NCBI RefSeq assembly: GCF_019890725.1
Contig: NZ_JAINZZ010000001.1
Coordinates: 124,001-188,000 of the forward strand
Source of the DNA: Actinacidiphila acidipaludis
Lineage (GTDB): Bacteria; Actinomycetota; Actinomycetes; Streptomycetales; Streptomycetaceae
Length of the DNA: 64,000 nt
Reading direction: 5' to 3'
Each line of letters begins with the position of its first letter. The stretch's first letter is position 1. A program made the translations under genes and the position numbers. This document shows, piece after piece, positions 51,945 to 60,566 of this stretch. Below the pieces are notes generated by a model that was given only the letters and a program-made list of their open reading frames with translations, searched no databases and was not told the DNA's origin.

Positions 51945-52156
51945 GAGCGCTGCGGCCCCGGATGCTCGCACACCACACGTCTCACCGAGGATTCGGCGCA
52001 CGGTTTTGGATCTTGCTCGGGCAAAGGGCCGTTGACGAGAACCTTTGCCGCGCGGGGTGGCCGCGGGCCCGGCAGAGGTCGCGGTGATGCCGCCCGCCCG
52101 GCCGCCGCATGCGAGGTCTCCCGTGGGCGGCGGGGGGCTCGGTAGCCGACGGGACG
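51945..52156. other. Convergent intergenic region, 212 bp
   Basis: No gene and no clean terminator hairpin could be identified. It lies between the 51558 gene and the quinone oxidoreductase gene, which converge. Confidence 0.4.
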
Positions 52157-53175
52157 TCAGGAGGTGATGTCCACCAGGACTTTGCCGACCACGTGGCTCT
52201 CGACCGCGCGGTGCGCGTCGGCGGTGCGGTCCAGGGCAAAGCGGATCAGCGGCAGGCCGTGCTCCTCGCCGACCGGCAGCGCTCCGTCGCGCACTGCGGC
52301 AGCGACGTCCTGGACAGCCGCGGCGCGTGCCTCCGGGCCGGCCGTGTAGAGCACCAGGAACTGGAAGCGTGTGTTCAGTGCCATGTTCTGCAGTACGTTC
52401 AGTTCGACCGGCTTGCCACCGTCGTTGGCGTAGGTCGATATGGTGCCGCGCGTCCGCAACACCGCCAGGTCCAAGGCGAGGTTCGCGCCCAGCGCCACCT
52501 CGGCGACGATGTCGACACCGTCCGGGGCGATCTTGCGGATCTGGGCAGCCGGGTCGCCCTCGCGATAGTTGATCACGTGGTGGGCTCCGGCGGCGGTCGC
52601 GAGCCGGGCTTTCTCCGGGCTGCTCACCGTGCTGATCACGGTGGCGCCGGCCCATCGGGCGAGCTGGATCACCGCGTGCCCGACCGCTCCGGCCCCGCCT
52701 GCGGCGAGCACCACCCTCCCGTCGAGCGCCCCGGGCCGCAGCCGGCGCGGACCGTCCTCGGCGACGGTGAGCGCGCGGTGCGCGGTCAGAGCAGGGACGC
52801 CGAGTGAGGCGCCGACGTCGAATCCGGCCTCGTCCGGCAACGGCACGGCTTGTTCGGCGGGCACGACGGCGAACTCGGCTGCGGTGCCGGTGGGCCGCCC
52901 GGCGGCGGCCATGAACAGCCAGACCCGCTGACCCACCCGGCTCCGGTCGACACCCTCACCGACAGCGTCGACCGTGCCGGCGCCGTCGAGGTGCGGGGTG
53001 ACCTCGGAGAAGTGCTTGGGGTGGCCGACGCCGGAGCGTGCCTGCCAGTCGGTCGGGTTGACCCCGGACACGGCGACCCGGACGCGAACCTCGCCGATGC
53101 CCGGCGCCGGCAGGTCACGGTCGACGAGCTGCAGAACGTCGGGGCGCCGTTGTCGCGGTAGATGATGGCCTTCAT
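52157..53175 (-). pseudogene. Zinc-independent MDR quinone oxidoreductase, frameshifted near its N-terminus
   Basis: The ATG at 53175 (GAGGACGG upstream) begins MKAIIYRDNGAP, typical of NADPH:quinone reductases. The frame then goes astray; the expected continuation DVLQLVDRDLPAPGIGEVRVRVAVSGVNPTDWQARSG is in another frame that runs to the stop at 52157. Five instead of four G at 53141-53144 would restore one protein of about 339 residues. The rest is intact: LDGAGTVDAVGEGV, LAAGGAGAVGHAVIQLARWAGATVI (NADPH loop), HHVINYREGD and a C-terminal HRAVESHVVGKVLVDI. Third gene of the TetR-AKR operon. May be a true lesion or a homopolymer sequencing error. Confidence 0.75.
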
Positions 53176-53280
53176 GATCCGTCCTCGGAGCGTGGTGGAG
53201 CGGGTTTCCCGCAGTGACCTGGCGGTGCGTCAAGGTGTCCGGCGTGTGGTGCGGCCGCGAGCCGGGTCGCGTTGGCCGCC

Positions 53281-53330
53281 GTCAGCCGATGGGGACATCG
53301 CGTGGTTCCGGTCAGCCGATGGGGACATCG
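53281..53330. repeat. 30-bp period direct repeat at the AKR stop codon
   Basis: A 20-base sequence at 53281-53300 recurs exactly at 53311-53330. The second copy encodes the last codons of the AKR gene (DVPIG and stop), the first lies just after the stop and spells the same ending again. Confidence 0.8.
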
Positions 53331-54205
53331 TTGGAACGGGTCTCGACGGCATCGAGGGTGGCGAGGGTCGCGGCGTCGAGGGTGATCCCGCTGACCGCGA
53401 TGTTGGCCTCCAGGTGAGCGACGTCGGCGGTGCCGGGGATGAGCAGCGCGTTCGGGGCGTGGTGCAGCAGCCAGGCGAGGCCGACCTGGGAGGGCGTGAT
53501 GCCCAGGGACTCGGCCACGGCGTGCACCACTGGCTCGTCGGTCGCTTTGGGCAGGCCGGGGACCGCCCCGCCGAGCGGGAAGAACGGCACCCAGGCGATG
53601 CCCTCGGCCGCGCAGAGCCGCAGCATGTCCTCGTCATCGCGGGAGACGAGACTGTACGCGTTCTGCACGCAGACGATGCCGGCCGGCAGGGCGCGGCGCA
53701 GGCCGTCGAGGGTGACACTGCTCAGGCCGATCGCACCGATCTTGCCCTCGTCGCGCAGGTCGGCCATCAGCGCGAGCTGGTCGTCGAGGCCGACGACCTG
53801 ATCGCCCTCAGGACGGAGTCCGGGACCGGTGTCCAGGCGGCGGAGGTTGACGACCGCGAGCCGGTCGACGCCGAGGCTGCGCAGGTTGTCCTCGACGCTG
53901 GCGCGCAGCTGCTCGGGCCGCTGCGCCAGACGCAGCGGCACACGCCCGCCCGGGTTGGGGTCAGCGCCGACCTTGGTGACCACCAGGACGTCGTCCCCGG
54001 GTCGCAGTGCCTCGCGGATCACGGCGTTGGCGAAACCGAAGCCGTAGAACTCGGCGGTGTCCACGTGGTCGACGCCCAACTCGACCGCGCGGCGCAGCAG
54101 CGCGACGGCCTCGCCGCGACGGTCGTGCAGGCGCTCGAGCTGCAGGGCGCCGTAGCCCACGCGCACGACGACGCGGTCGGCGAACGGAGCGGTCGCGGTG
54201 GTCAT
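53312..54205 (-). CDS. Aldo/keto reductase
   Basis: 297 residues. AKR barrel features: GYGALQLERL, the Asp and Tyr of the tetrad in VDHVDTAEFYG, Lys in VLVVTKVG, and LAVVNLRRLD where the usual catalytic His is Asn as in some AKR subgroups. NADPH-binding residues lie near the C-terminus (IPGTADVAHLEANIAV). It would reduce a carbonyl compound using NADPH; substrate unknown. Start ATG overlaps the TetR stop by ATGA. Co-transcribed with the regulator and probably the quinone reductase, suggesting a reactive-carbonyl or quinone detoxification unit. Confidence 0.85.
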   Translation of the reverse strand: MTTATAPFADRVVVRVGYGALQLERLHDRRGEAVALLRRAVELGVDHVDTAEFYGFGFANAVIREALRPGDDVLVVTKVGADPNPGGRVPLRLAQRPEQLRASVEDNLRSLGVDRLAVVNLRRLDTGPGLRPEGDQVVGLDDQLALMADLRDEGKIGAIGLSSVTLDGLRRALPAGIVCVQNAYSLVSRDDEDMLRLCAAEGIAWVPFFPLGGAVPGLPKATDEPVVHAVAESLGITPSQVGLAWLLHHAPNALLIPGTADVAHLEANIAVSGITLDAATLATLDAVETRSNDVPIG

Positions 54206-54759
54206 GACGCTGTCTCCTCGGGCGGTGATTCCAGGGCGCTGTACAGCAGTTCGGCCTGGTAGAGCGCCATGACCCTGTGGGCCATCGGCGTGGCGCGCTC
54301 CCGGGCCTCGGCCGGCTCATGGTGCTCGACCTTGACGAGCCAGGCCGTGAGGCAGTCGCGCAGCATCGCGCGCATCCGGTCGGTCATGTCGACGACGATG
54401 TCGCGGATGGCCGGGTTGGTGGTCGACTCTCCCCAGGTCTGCACGCCGACCCGAGCCTCGGCCGGGTCGATCGCGGCGATCAGGCGGGAGAGCAGTTCGT
54501 CGGGGCCGGGTGGGGCGTCGGCCGCGGCGTACTCGCCGAGGGCATCGGCGCGCTTGGCGAGCACCTCGCGGGCGGCGGCCCGGACCAGGTCGGCCTTGTT
54601 GCGGTAGTGCGCGTAGATCGAGCCGGCCGAGAGACCGCACTCGGCGGTGATGTCGGCGATCGAGGTCCGCTCCAGGCCGTTGCGGCTGAAGCAGCGGACA
54701 GCGGCCTCGGCGATCTGGGTACGCCGGAGTTCCTTGCGCGCGTCGGTGAGCCGAGGCAC
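54202..54759 (-). CDS. TetR-family transcriptional regulator
   Basis: 185 residues from a GTG at 54759 with GGGAGG 5-6 nt upstream; the upstream frame to 54957 is leader. The N-terminal DNA-binding domain is RRTQIAEAAVRCFSRNGLERTSIADITAECGLSAGSIYAHYRNKADLVRAA (residues about 10-60). The C-terminal ligand domain has no recognised specificity. It probably represses its own operon through the inverted-repeat site at 54776-54822. Ends in ATGA overlap with the AKR gene. Confidence 0.88.
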   Translation of the reverse strand: MPRLTDARKELRRTQIAEAAVRCFSRNGLERTSIADITAECGLSAGSIYAHYRNKADLVRAAAREVLAKRADALGEYAAADAPPGPDELLSRLIAAIDPAEARVGVQTWGESTTNPAIRDIVVDMTDRMRAMLRDCLTAWLVKVEHHEPAEARERATPMAHRVMALYQAELLYSALESPPEETAS

Positions 54760-55315
54760 AACACCTCCCACAAAAAGAACCATGATTCTGCTTATGAGGG
54801 ACGCTAGCAGAACCATGGCACTGTTTGTGATGGGTGCGGGTCTGGGTTCAACCACGCGGCGCCCTGGGTGCGTTGGCCGAAGGCCCGGGGACTCACGCGC
54901 CCGACCGCTGTCCGAGCGCGCAAGTGCCGCAGCGTCCCGCGTCGCGGCCGGCCTCACACTCCGCGCGGCGCTTCATCCGGGGCACCCCGACGCGGCATCT
55001 GGCTGCGCGTTCGCGATGGCATGGTCGCTGCGCACATGGGTCAGGGTCGTCGCAGCTTCACGACTGCGGGTCAGCCGTCGTCGGGCCACGCCTTGCAACT
55101 AGCTCCGGTGTCTAAGGGCGGCTGGCGCGGTGAGCCGCAGCGGATCGCCGAGCCGGTCACGAGCGCGGGGACCCAGGGCGGGGATGCGCGACAGCCGATG
55201 GCCTGTTCGAGTGGTTGGGACGCGACGCGAGCCGGGTGACGGTCCCGCCGCGCGGTGGGCGCCTACCGTGGAGGTGAGGACGGCGGTACGCGCGTCACCA
55301 CAGTGGAGGCCGGTC
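54760..55315. other. Intergenic region between TetR and SnoaL genes, 556 bp
   Basis: The left 70 bp carry the TetR operator and the operon promoter. The remainder (54825-55300) has open frames on both strands but none with a ribosome binding site or a recognisable protein; I regard it as non-coding. GTGGAGG at 55303-55309 serves the SnoaL gene. Confidence 0.45.
54776..54822 (-). promoter_or_regulatory. Candidate TetR operator pair
   Basis: AGAACCATGATTCTGC (54776-54791) and GCAGAACCATGGCACT (54807-54822) form an inverted repeat with 13 of 16 bases matching. The first arm is itself a near-perfect palindrome (AGAA-CATG-TTCT core). On the minus strand TAGCGT (54806-54801) between the arms could be the -10 box of the tetR operon. 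Confidence 0.5.
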
Positions 55316-55720
55316 ATGAGCGCGGACACCAACGTCGCCACCATCACGTCGGTGTACGAGGCGTTCGGACGCGGCGACGTGCAGGCCATCCTGAATGTGC
55401 TGAGCGAAGACGTGAACTGGGCGACGGAGACGGTGTCCACGGCGGCACCGTGGTACGGGGTGCGCTCGGGCAAGTCGGAGGTGCGGGCCTTCTTCGAGCA
55501 GTTCGCCGCGGCCATGAAGGTCGACGAGTTCACTCCGCTGGCGTTCGCGGCGAGCGAGACGGACGTCATGACCGTGGTGCGGCTGAAAGCTCACCACCGG
55601 GCCAACGGCGGGAACGTGGCGATGCAGATGCACCACTGGTTCACCTTCCGGGACGGCCAGATCGTCCACCACCGCGCGACGGAGGACACCGCGCAGGTCG
55701 AGCGGTTGTTCCACCCCTGA
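55316..55720 (+). CDS. SnoaL-like (NTF2 fold) protein
   Basis: 134 residues from the ATG at 55316 with GGAGG upstream. ATITSVYEAFGRGDVQAILNVLSEDVNWATE is the classic NTF2-like opening helix and first strand; YGVRSGKSEVRAFFEQFAAAM, MQMHHWFTFRDGQIVHHRATEDTAQVERLF complete the cone-shaped fold. Members are small isomerases, cyclases or ketosteroid-isomerase-like proteins; most such stand-alone proteins have no known substrate. Convergent with the P-loop kinase gene. Confidence 0.85.
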   Translation: MSADTNVATITSVYEAFGRGDVQAILNVLSEDVNWATETVSTAAPWYGVRSGKSEVRAFFEQFAAAMKVDEFTPLAFAASETDVMTVVRLKAHHRANGGNVAMQMHHWFTFRDGQIVHHRATEDTAQVERLFHP

Positions 55721-55736
55721 GGATGGCAGGCGGAGG

Positions 55737-56288
55737 TCAGCCCGTCAGAGCCCGGCGGAGAGCTTCGCGGATGATGCGGTCGGCGGTCTGCTCGGGAGTG
55801 AGAGCCGCGGTGTCGAACCACCAGCCGGCGTCGCCGAACTCCCGTCGCATCGTGGCGTCCAGAGCCTCGTAGCCGTCGAAGTCGAAGCGTTCGCGCGGGT
55901 CGCGGTGGGCGTTGCGGTACCGGCACGCCTCGATGCCCGGCGACAGGACGACGAAGAGGACCTGCCGGGCCGGGAGGAGCGACAGGAAGAAGTCGAGCTG
56001 CCTGCGGTCGGGGACCACTGTGTCGATCACCGGCGTGAAGCCGGCGTCGGAGAAGTTGTTCGCCAGCGCGCACAGGTTGCGGTTGCACAGGTCCACTTGC
56101 CGCGCCGCCTCGTCGGCGGGCTCGCCGAGTGCCCACACGTGGCCGCCGACCACCAGCGTGCTGATGAAGTAGCCGTCGAGCAGGGCGGATCGCGACAGCC
56201 GGTCGGCGATCAGCCTGGTCACGGTCGACTTCCCGGCTCCCGGCATCCCCGTCACGATCAGGCAGCTCGATCCCGCGTCATCGATCAC
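55737..56288 (-). CDS. P-loop kinase/phosphotransferase-like protein
   Basis: 183 residues from a GTG at 56288; the frame extends to 56390 but that part looks untranslated. Walker A is LIVTGMPGAGKSTVTRLIADRL near residues 8-28. Then VDLCNRNLCALANNFSDAGFTPVIDTVVPDRRQLDFFLSLLPARQVLFVVLSPGIEACRYRNAHRDPRERFDFDGYEAL follows the layout of shikimate/gluconate-kinase-like or chloramphenicol phosphotransferase-like enzymes, with lid-type Arg residues. It likely phosphorylates a small molecule. Substrate unknown. No ribosome binding site is clear. Confidence 0.75.
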   Translation of the reverse strand: MIDDAGSSCLIVTGMPGAGKSTVTRLIADRLSRSALLDGYFISTLVVGGHVWALGEPADEAARQVDLCNRNLCALANNFSDAGFTPVIDTVVPDRRQLDFFLSLLPARQVLFVVLSPGIEACRYRNAHRDPRERFDFDGYEALDATMRREFGDAGWWFDTAALTPEQTADRIIREALRRALTG

Positions 56289-56446
56289 CGTCGGGAGCGT
56301 GCCAGGACATGTGCCCGGGGGCAACCGCGTTTCGAACCGGCCGCGTCGTGCCCGGGCTCGCCCGGAAACGGGGTCGCCGTCCCCGGACACCGCGAGGGCC
56401 GCCCCTCCCCGTTCACGGGAGCGAGCGGCCCTGCGTTGTGCCGGTC

Positions 56447-56503
56447 AGCCGGCCATCCGATCAACCGGCCATCCGATCAGCCGGTCAGCCGGTCAGCGAC
56501 TCA
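56447..56503. repeat. Short direct repeats downstream of the amidase gene
   Basis: CCGGCCATCCGATCA-type units (two copies) and CCGGTCAG-type units (three copies) lie in tandem just before the terminator hairpin. They are non-coding. Confidence 0.55.
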
Positions 56504-56527
56504 GCCGGCCGGTGACGACCGGCCGGC
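56504..56527 (-). terminator. Terminator hairpin of the amidase gene
   Basis: A perfect 10-bp inverted repeat (GCCGGCCGGT / ACCGGCCGGC) with a GACG loop starts 13 nt after the amidase stop at 56540. Confidence 0.65.
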
Positions 56528-56539
56528 GTCACCTCGAGG

Positions 56540-59419
56540 TCAGACCAGGAGGCCGTAGATCTGCCAGCCCGTGCCCACCTTGACGCGGGCGGCGTACGGC
56601 GACGCCGGGTTGCCCGTGCCCTGGTAGAACCACAGCGCGCCCGTGGAGTCACGGCCGATCAGGTCCGGCTTGCCGTCACCCGACATGTCGCCGGGGCCGA
56701 CCAGCGTGTCGTACACGCCCCACTTCACGCCGATCTTGAGCCGGGCGGCGAAGGGCGCGGTCGCCGAGCCGGTGCCCGAGTACAGGTACAGGTCGCCGGT
56801 CGAGGTGCGGCCGAGCATGTCGCCCTTGCCGTCGCCGGTGAAGTCGCCCAGCGCCACCAGGGTGTCGTACGCGCCCCAGCCCGCGCCGACCTTCACGCGC
56901 GCCTTGAAGGGCGTCGCCGGGGTGCCGGTGCCCTGGTAGAGCCACAGCACGCCCGAGGAGTCACGGGCGACCAGGTCCGGCCTGCCGTCCCCGGTCACGT
57001 CCCGCACGCCGGACATCGTGTTGTAGGCGCCCCAGCCCGCGCCGACCTTGAGCCGGGCCTTGAACGGCGCCGACGGGTTCCCGCTGCCCTGGTAGTACCA
57101 GAGGACACCGGAGGTGTCCCGAGCGACCATGTCACCCGTGCCGTTCGCCTTCAGCTCCGTCATCGGCACCAGCGTGTTGTAGACCTGCCAGCCCGCACCG
57201 ACCTTGAAGCGGGTGAAGTACGGCGAGGTCGCGCTGCCCGTGCCCTGGTACTGCCACAGCACGCCCGACGCGTCCCGACCCAGCATGTTCGTGCGGGTCG
57301 TGCCCGGATCCGGAGCGGTGGAGCTGATCTGCTGCACGTCGCTGGCGAGGACGAAGCCCAGCCGGTGGTTGTACCGGATCGGGTAGAAGACCTTCGTCGC
57401 GCTGGTGACCAGGGTCCGGTCGTCCGGTGCGTCGCCGTTGATGTTCTTGGCGAAGTAGAAGTCGCCCTTGACCGCGGGTCCTGCCTGGACGTAGACCTCA
57501 CCGGCGTTGACCGAGTACTTCGACAGCGGCTTGTCGGTGTCGGTCTGGACGGTCACCTGGGTGCCGGCGTACGCGGCGGTGTCCGGGTAGCTGCGGCCGT
57601 AGACCGGGATGGAGGTGGCTCCGGCGCGCGGCGTCAGCACCGTCTGCGTGCCGGTGCCGACCGGCGCGGTCCACTGACCGCCCGGGTTGTCGAACCAGGC
57701 CTTCTGGCCGCCGTACCAGATGGCGGTCCAGTCGCCCTGGACACCGGCGACCACGTAGCGGGCGCCGGCGACGGCCTTGTCACCCCAGTCGGGTCCTTGT
57801 GTGGTGCCGGCGCCGAGGTACGGATCCGAGATCAGGGCACCGGTGCTGGACGGGGTCTGCCGCAGCCACACGAAGTTCGCGGGCTGCTGGTAGCTCTCGG
57901 TGGTCCCGTCGTGGGTGTACGCCACCGTCGGCTGGTTGGCCGTGGTGAACGGCGGCGTGATGGTGATCTCCTGGCCGACCTTCAGCGGACCGCCCGCGCT
58001 TCCGGCGCCGGTGGGGGCGCCGAGCAGCGACATGTAGTGGTTCCAGTCCCAGTACGGTCCCGGGTCCCAGTGCATGCCGGGTACGTAGACGTCGAGCGGT
58101 CCCGGCACCTCGTCGTGGCCGATGATGTGCTCACGGTCCAGCGGGATGTGGAACTCGGCGGCCAGGTGCTTCACCAGGGTCGCGGAGGAGTCGTACTCGG
58201 CCTCCGTGTACCACGAGCCCTGCTTCATCGCGTAGCCCTCGTGCTCGACCCCGATGGCGTGCTGGTTGAAGCCCATGTTCCCGGCGTGCCAGGTGATGTT
58301 CTTGTTCTCCACCATCTGCGTGACCTGGCCGTCGGACGCGCGGACGATGTAGTTGGTGCCGACGTCGTTCGCCGGGTTCTGGAACGTCGAGACGGCGCTG
58401 TCGAAGTCGCTGTCGGTGTCGTGGATGACGATGTACCGGATGTCCGGGCTGCCGTTGTGCGGCAGGGTGGTGCTCGGCCGGTCGGCGATGTCGTAGTTGC
58501 CGTACTTCGACGGGTCCGTCGTGCTGGTCGCCGCGTAGGCCGCGGGCACGAAGTTGCACGCCAGGCCGGTCGGGCAGTCAGGCGTCGGGGTCGTGCCCGC
58601 GTTCGTGCCGGCGGCCTTGGCGGTGTTCGTGGTCGTCGCCGCCGCGAGTGGCGCCTTGGCCGGCTTGTCGGCCTGGAGCCCCGGCGAGGCGGACAGTGTC
58701 ACCTGCTGGCCGTCGGAGGTCATCGTGGAGACGCCGTCGCGCATGGTGCTGAAGACCCGGTCGGCGAAGAGCTTGGCGCCCGCGGTGTCCGGGGACTGGC
58801 TGAACCGTTCGACGGCCGCGTACCAGCGGGCGGGATCGGCGGGCAGCGACCCGTAGGCCGCCTTCTCGTACGAGGCGAGCAGTGCGGCGGCCCCCCGGAC
58901 GCTCTGCCCGGAGTCGGTCTTGAGGTCGTCCGCGGACGTGCCGGTCAGCTTGGCCGCCGCGTCCAGCGTGTGCAGGCGCGGGTCGGCGGTGTCCACCGCC
59001 GCCGCCTCGGCCGCCTTCGCCTTCTGCGGGTCGAACCCCTTCGTCTTGGCCGGGTCACCGCTCTGGTCGACCTCGGTGTCCGACGTGCCGGCGGCGGCCG
59101 GATCGAGGTCGGAGGCGGTCACCTGGGTGAGGCCCATGACGTTGTAGTTGCCCGTGAAGCTGGGCTTGCCGTCGTGCGACTCCCAGCGGGTCTGCCGGTA
59201 TCCGACGGCCATCAGAACGTTCTGCGGGACCTTGAACTCCTGCGCGGCGGACGCGAAGGCGTCCTGCAGCGCGTGGGTGTCGGTCGTCGCGCTGCTGCCG
59301 GACCCGCTCGACGGCGAGGCCAGCGCGATCGTGCCGTACGTCGCGACGGTGGCCAGCACGGCCGCTCCCGCTCCATAGGCGATCAGTGATTTCCTTCTGC
59401 GGTGCCTGCTACGGGCCAC
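56540..59419 (-). CDS. Secreted N-acetylmuramoyl-L-alanine amidase with FG-GAP/VCBS repeats
   Basis: 959 residues from a GTG at 59419 with GGGGGG upstream. A signal helix (residues 10-33) follows MARSRHRRRK. Residues 45-230 form a helical lysozyme-like region (QEFKVPQNVLMAVGYRQTRWESHDG...NVMGLTQ), probably a wall-binding or transglycosylase-like domain. The amidase_2/PGRP domain (about 320-460) has IVIHDTDSD, ITWHAGNMGFNQHAIGVEHEG and HIIGHDEVPG, with the zinc-binding His residues. After a 230-residue beta-rich section come four to five FG-GAP-like repeats (DVTGDGRPDLVARDSSGVLWLYQGTG, about 725-959). It cleaves the bond between MurNAc and the stem peptide; the repeats may be adhesive or calcium-binding. 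Extracellular. Confidence 0.87.
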   Translation of the reverse strand: MARSRHRRRKSLIAYGAGAAVLATVATYGTIALASPSSGSGSSATTDTHALQDAFASAAQEFKVPQNVLMAVGYRQTRWESHDGKPSFTGNYNVMGLTQVTASDLDPAAAGTSDTEVDQSGDPAKTKGFDPQKAKAAEAAAVDTADPRLHTLDAAAKLTGTSADDLKTDSGQSVRGAAALLASYEKAAYGSLPADPARWYAAVERFSQSPDTAGAKLFADRVFSTMRDGVSTMTSDGQQVTLSASPGLQADKPAKAPLAAATTTNTAKAAGTNAGTTPTPDCPTGLACNFVPAAYAATSTTDPSKYGNYDIADRPSTTLPHNGSPDIRYIVIHDTDSDFDSAVSTFQNPANDVGTNYIVRASDGQVTQMVENKNITWHAGNMGFNQHAIGVEHEGYAMKQGSWYTEAEYDSSATLVKHLAAEFHIPLDREHIIGHDEVPGPLDVYVPGMHWDPGPYWDWNHYMSLLGAPTGAGSAGGPLKVGQEITITPPFTTANQPTVAYTHDGTTESYQQPANFVWLRQTPSSTGALISDPYLGAGTTQGPDWGDKAVAGARYVVAGVQGDWTAIWYGGQKAWFDNPGGQWTAPVGTGTQTVLTPRAGATSIPVYGRSYPDTAAYAGTQVTVQTDTDKPLSKYSVNAGEVYVQAGPAVKGDFYFAKNINGDAPDDRTLVTSATKVFYPIRYNHRLGFVLASDVQQISSTAPDPGTTRTNMLGRDASGVLWQYQGTGSATSPYFTRFKVGAGWQVYNTLVPMTELKANGTGDMVARDTSGVLWYYQGSGNPSAPFKARLKVGAGWGAYNTMSGVRDVTGDGRPDLVARDSSGVLWLYQGTGTPATPFKARVKVGAGWGAYDTLVALGDFTGDGKGDMLGRTSTGDLYLYSGTGSATAPFAARLKIGVKWGVYDTLVGPGDMSGDGKPDLIGRDSTGALWFYQGTGNPASPYAARVKVGTGWQIYGLLV

Positions 59420-59630
59420 GTTGCCCCCCGGATCTCCGGCGCGCCCCGGGGCGCGCCCCTCCCCTTGACAGCCACCCCGAATGGTGACCGCCGAAGGCGC
59501 AGAGGCTATCAGCCGTCTCTGACGCCACGTTGACGAGCCCGTGCCGGTACTGTGCGTCGTCACCGAGGACGTGCGGGGCGTCCGGCGCACGGCCCTCGTC
59601 CGGGCCGTGCGCCGTGGTCGCCTTCGTTCG

Positions 59631-60566
59631 TCAGCCGGTCGTGTCGGTCAGGCCGACGGACAGGTACGTCGCCGTGCGCTGGTCCTTCTCGCTCCGCCAG
59701 GGCTCGATGAGTTCCAGCAGAGTGCCGGTTTTCGGTGCGATGATCACCTTCGTGGTGCCGACGCCCCCGCGGTAGGCGAGCTCCGTCCCGGTGCGTCCGA
59801 CGCTGTCCTTGACCGTGCCGACGACCGTCACACCCTTCAGCTCGGCAAGCGCTTTGAACACGCCGGCACGCAGCCGCGGACTGGCGGGTGCGTCGGCGAG
59901 CAGGGTGCTCGCCTGCACGAAGCCGAGGGTCCCCGCGTCCTCGTCCTCGTCGGCGGAGGCCTTGGTCGTGCTCTCGATCAACCGCAGCAACTGTGCCGGG
60001 TCGGTGGTCAGCGCGTCCAGTCCGTTCCAGTCGTAGGTCCGCGACCCCAGTCGCCAACCGGGGAAGTGGCCCGTGCGGACCGCCTTGCCGGGCGTGATGT
60101 AACGAGCCTCCATGGAACGCGAGATGTACGCCTCCATGGCGTCGGCGCGCACCTTCCAGTACGTCCCGGAACCGGCCGGCTGGGTGGCGGCGACCTCCGC
60201 CACGTCGTTCAGGAACGCGGACGCGGACTGCGCCTGCGTCCCCTGCCGGGCGCCACCTCCCATGGAGACACCCGTCACCGTGACGCCGGCGGCGACCGCC
60301 GCCAGGGCGACGACGGACAGCAGGCGACGGCGCTTGCGCAGCGGCGTCACCACGGCGTTCGTGCGGGCCTTCCCGTCGGCCTCCTGCCGCGAGGCCCTTG
60401 CCAGGTCCTCGCGCACCGCGCCCTCGACCGCGGACAGGGCCCGGGCCAGCACCTCCGCGGACGGAGGCGCGACCCGGCCGGCCGTCTGCAGCGCCTCGGC
60501 GCCCGGGAAGTCCATCACTGCCTGCCGCTCGGTCATGCCCGTCTCCTCAACGTCGTGTGTGCTCAT
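59631..60566 (-). CDS. CU044_5270-type membrane protein, partner of the ECF sigma factor
   Basis: 311 residues from the ATG at 60566, overlapping the sigma gene stop (ATGA). The N-terminal 90 residues are cytoplasmic and helical (AEVLARALSAVEGAVREDLARASRQ), one transmembrane helix follows (LLSVVALAAVAAGVTVTGVSM, about 79-99), and the remaining 210 residues are outside. TYWKVRADAMEAY, LSAGWRLG-like GWRLGSRTYDWN and GTELAYRGGVGTTKVIIAPKTGTLLELIEPW match the CU044_5270 family. Such proteins are often encoded next to ECF sigma genes and may act as anti-sigma or sensing factors (inference). Confidence 0.75.
   Translation of the reverse strand: MSTHDVEETGMTERQAVMDFPGAEALQTAGRVAPPSAEVLARALSAVEGAVREDLARASRQEADGKARTNAVVTPLRKRRRLLSVVALAAVAAGVTVTGVSMGGGARQGTQAQSASAFLNDVAEVAATQPAGSGTYWKVRADAMEAYISRSMEARYITPGKAVRTGHFPGWRLGSRTYDWNGLDALTTDPAQLLRLIESTTKASADEDEDAGTLGFVQASTLLADAPASPRLRAGVFKALAELKGVTVVGTVKDSVGRTGTELAYRGGVGTTKVIIAPKTGTLLELIEPWRSEKDQRTATYLSVGLTDTTG

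Noticed and set aside
57365..59389. 674-codon plus-strand frame opposite the amidase
   Set aside because: Val/Arg/Gly-rich composition, no recognisable domain, and lies antisense to a clear secreted amidase.
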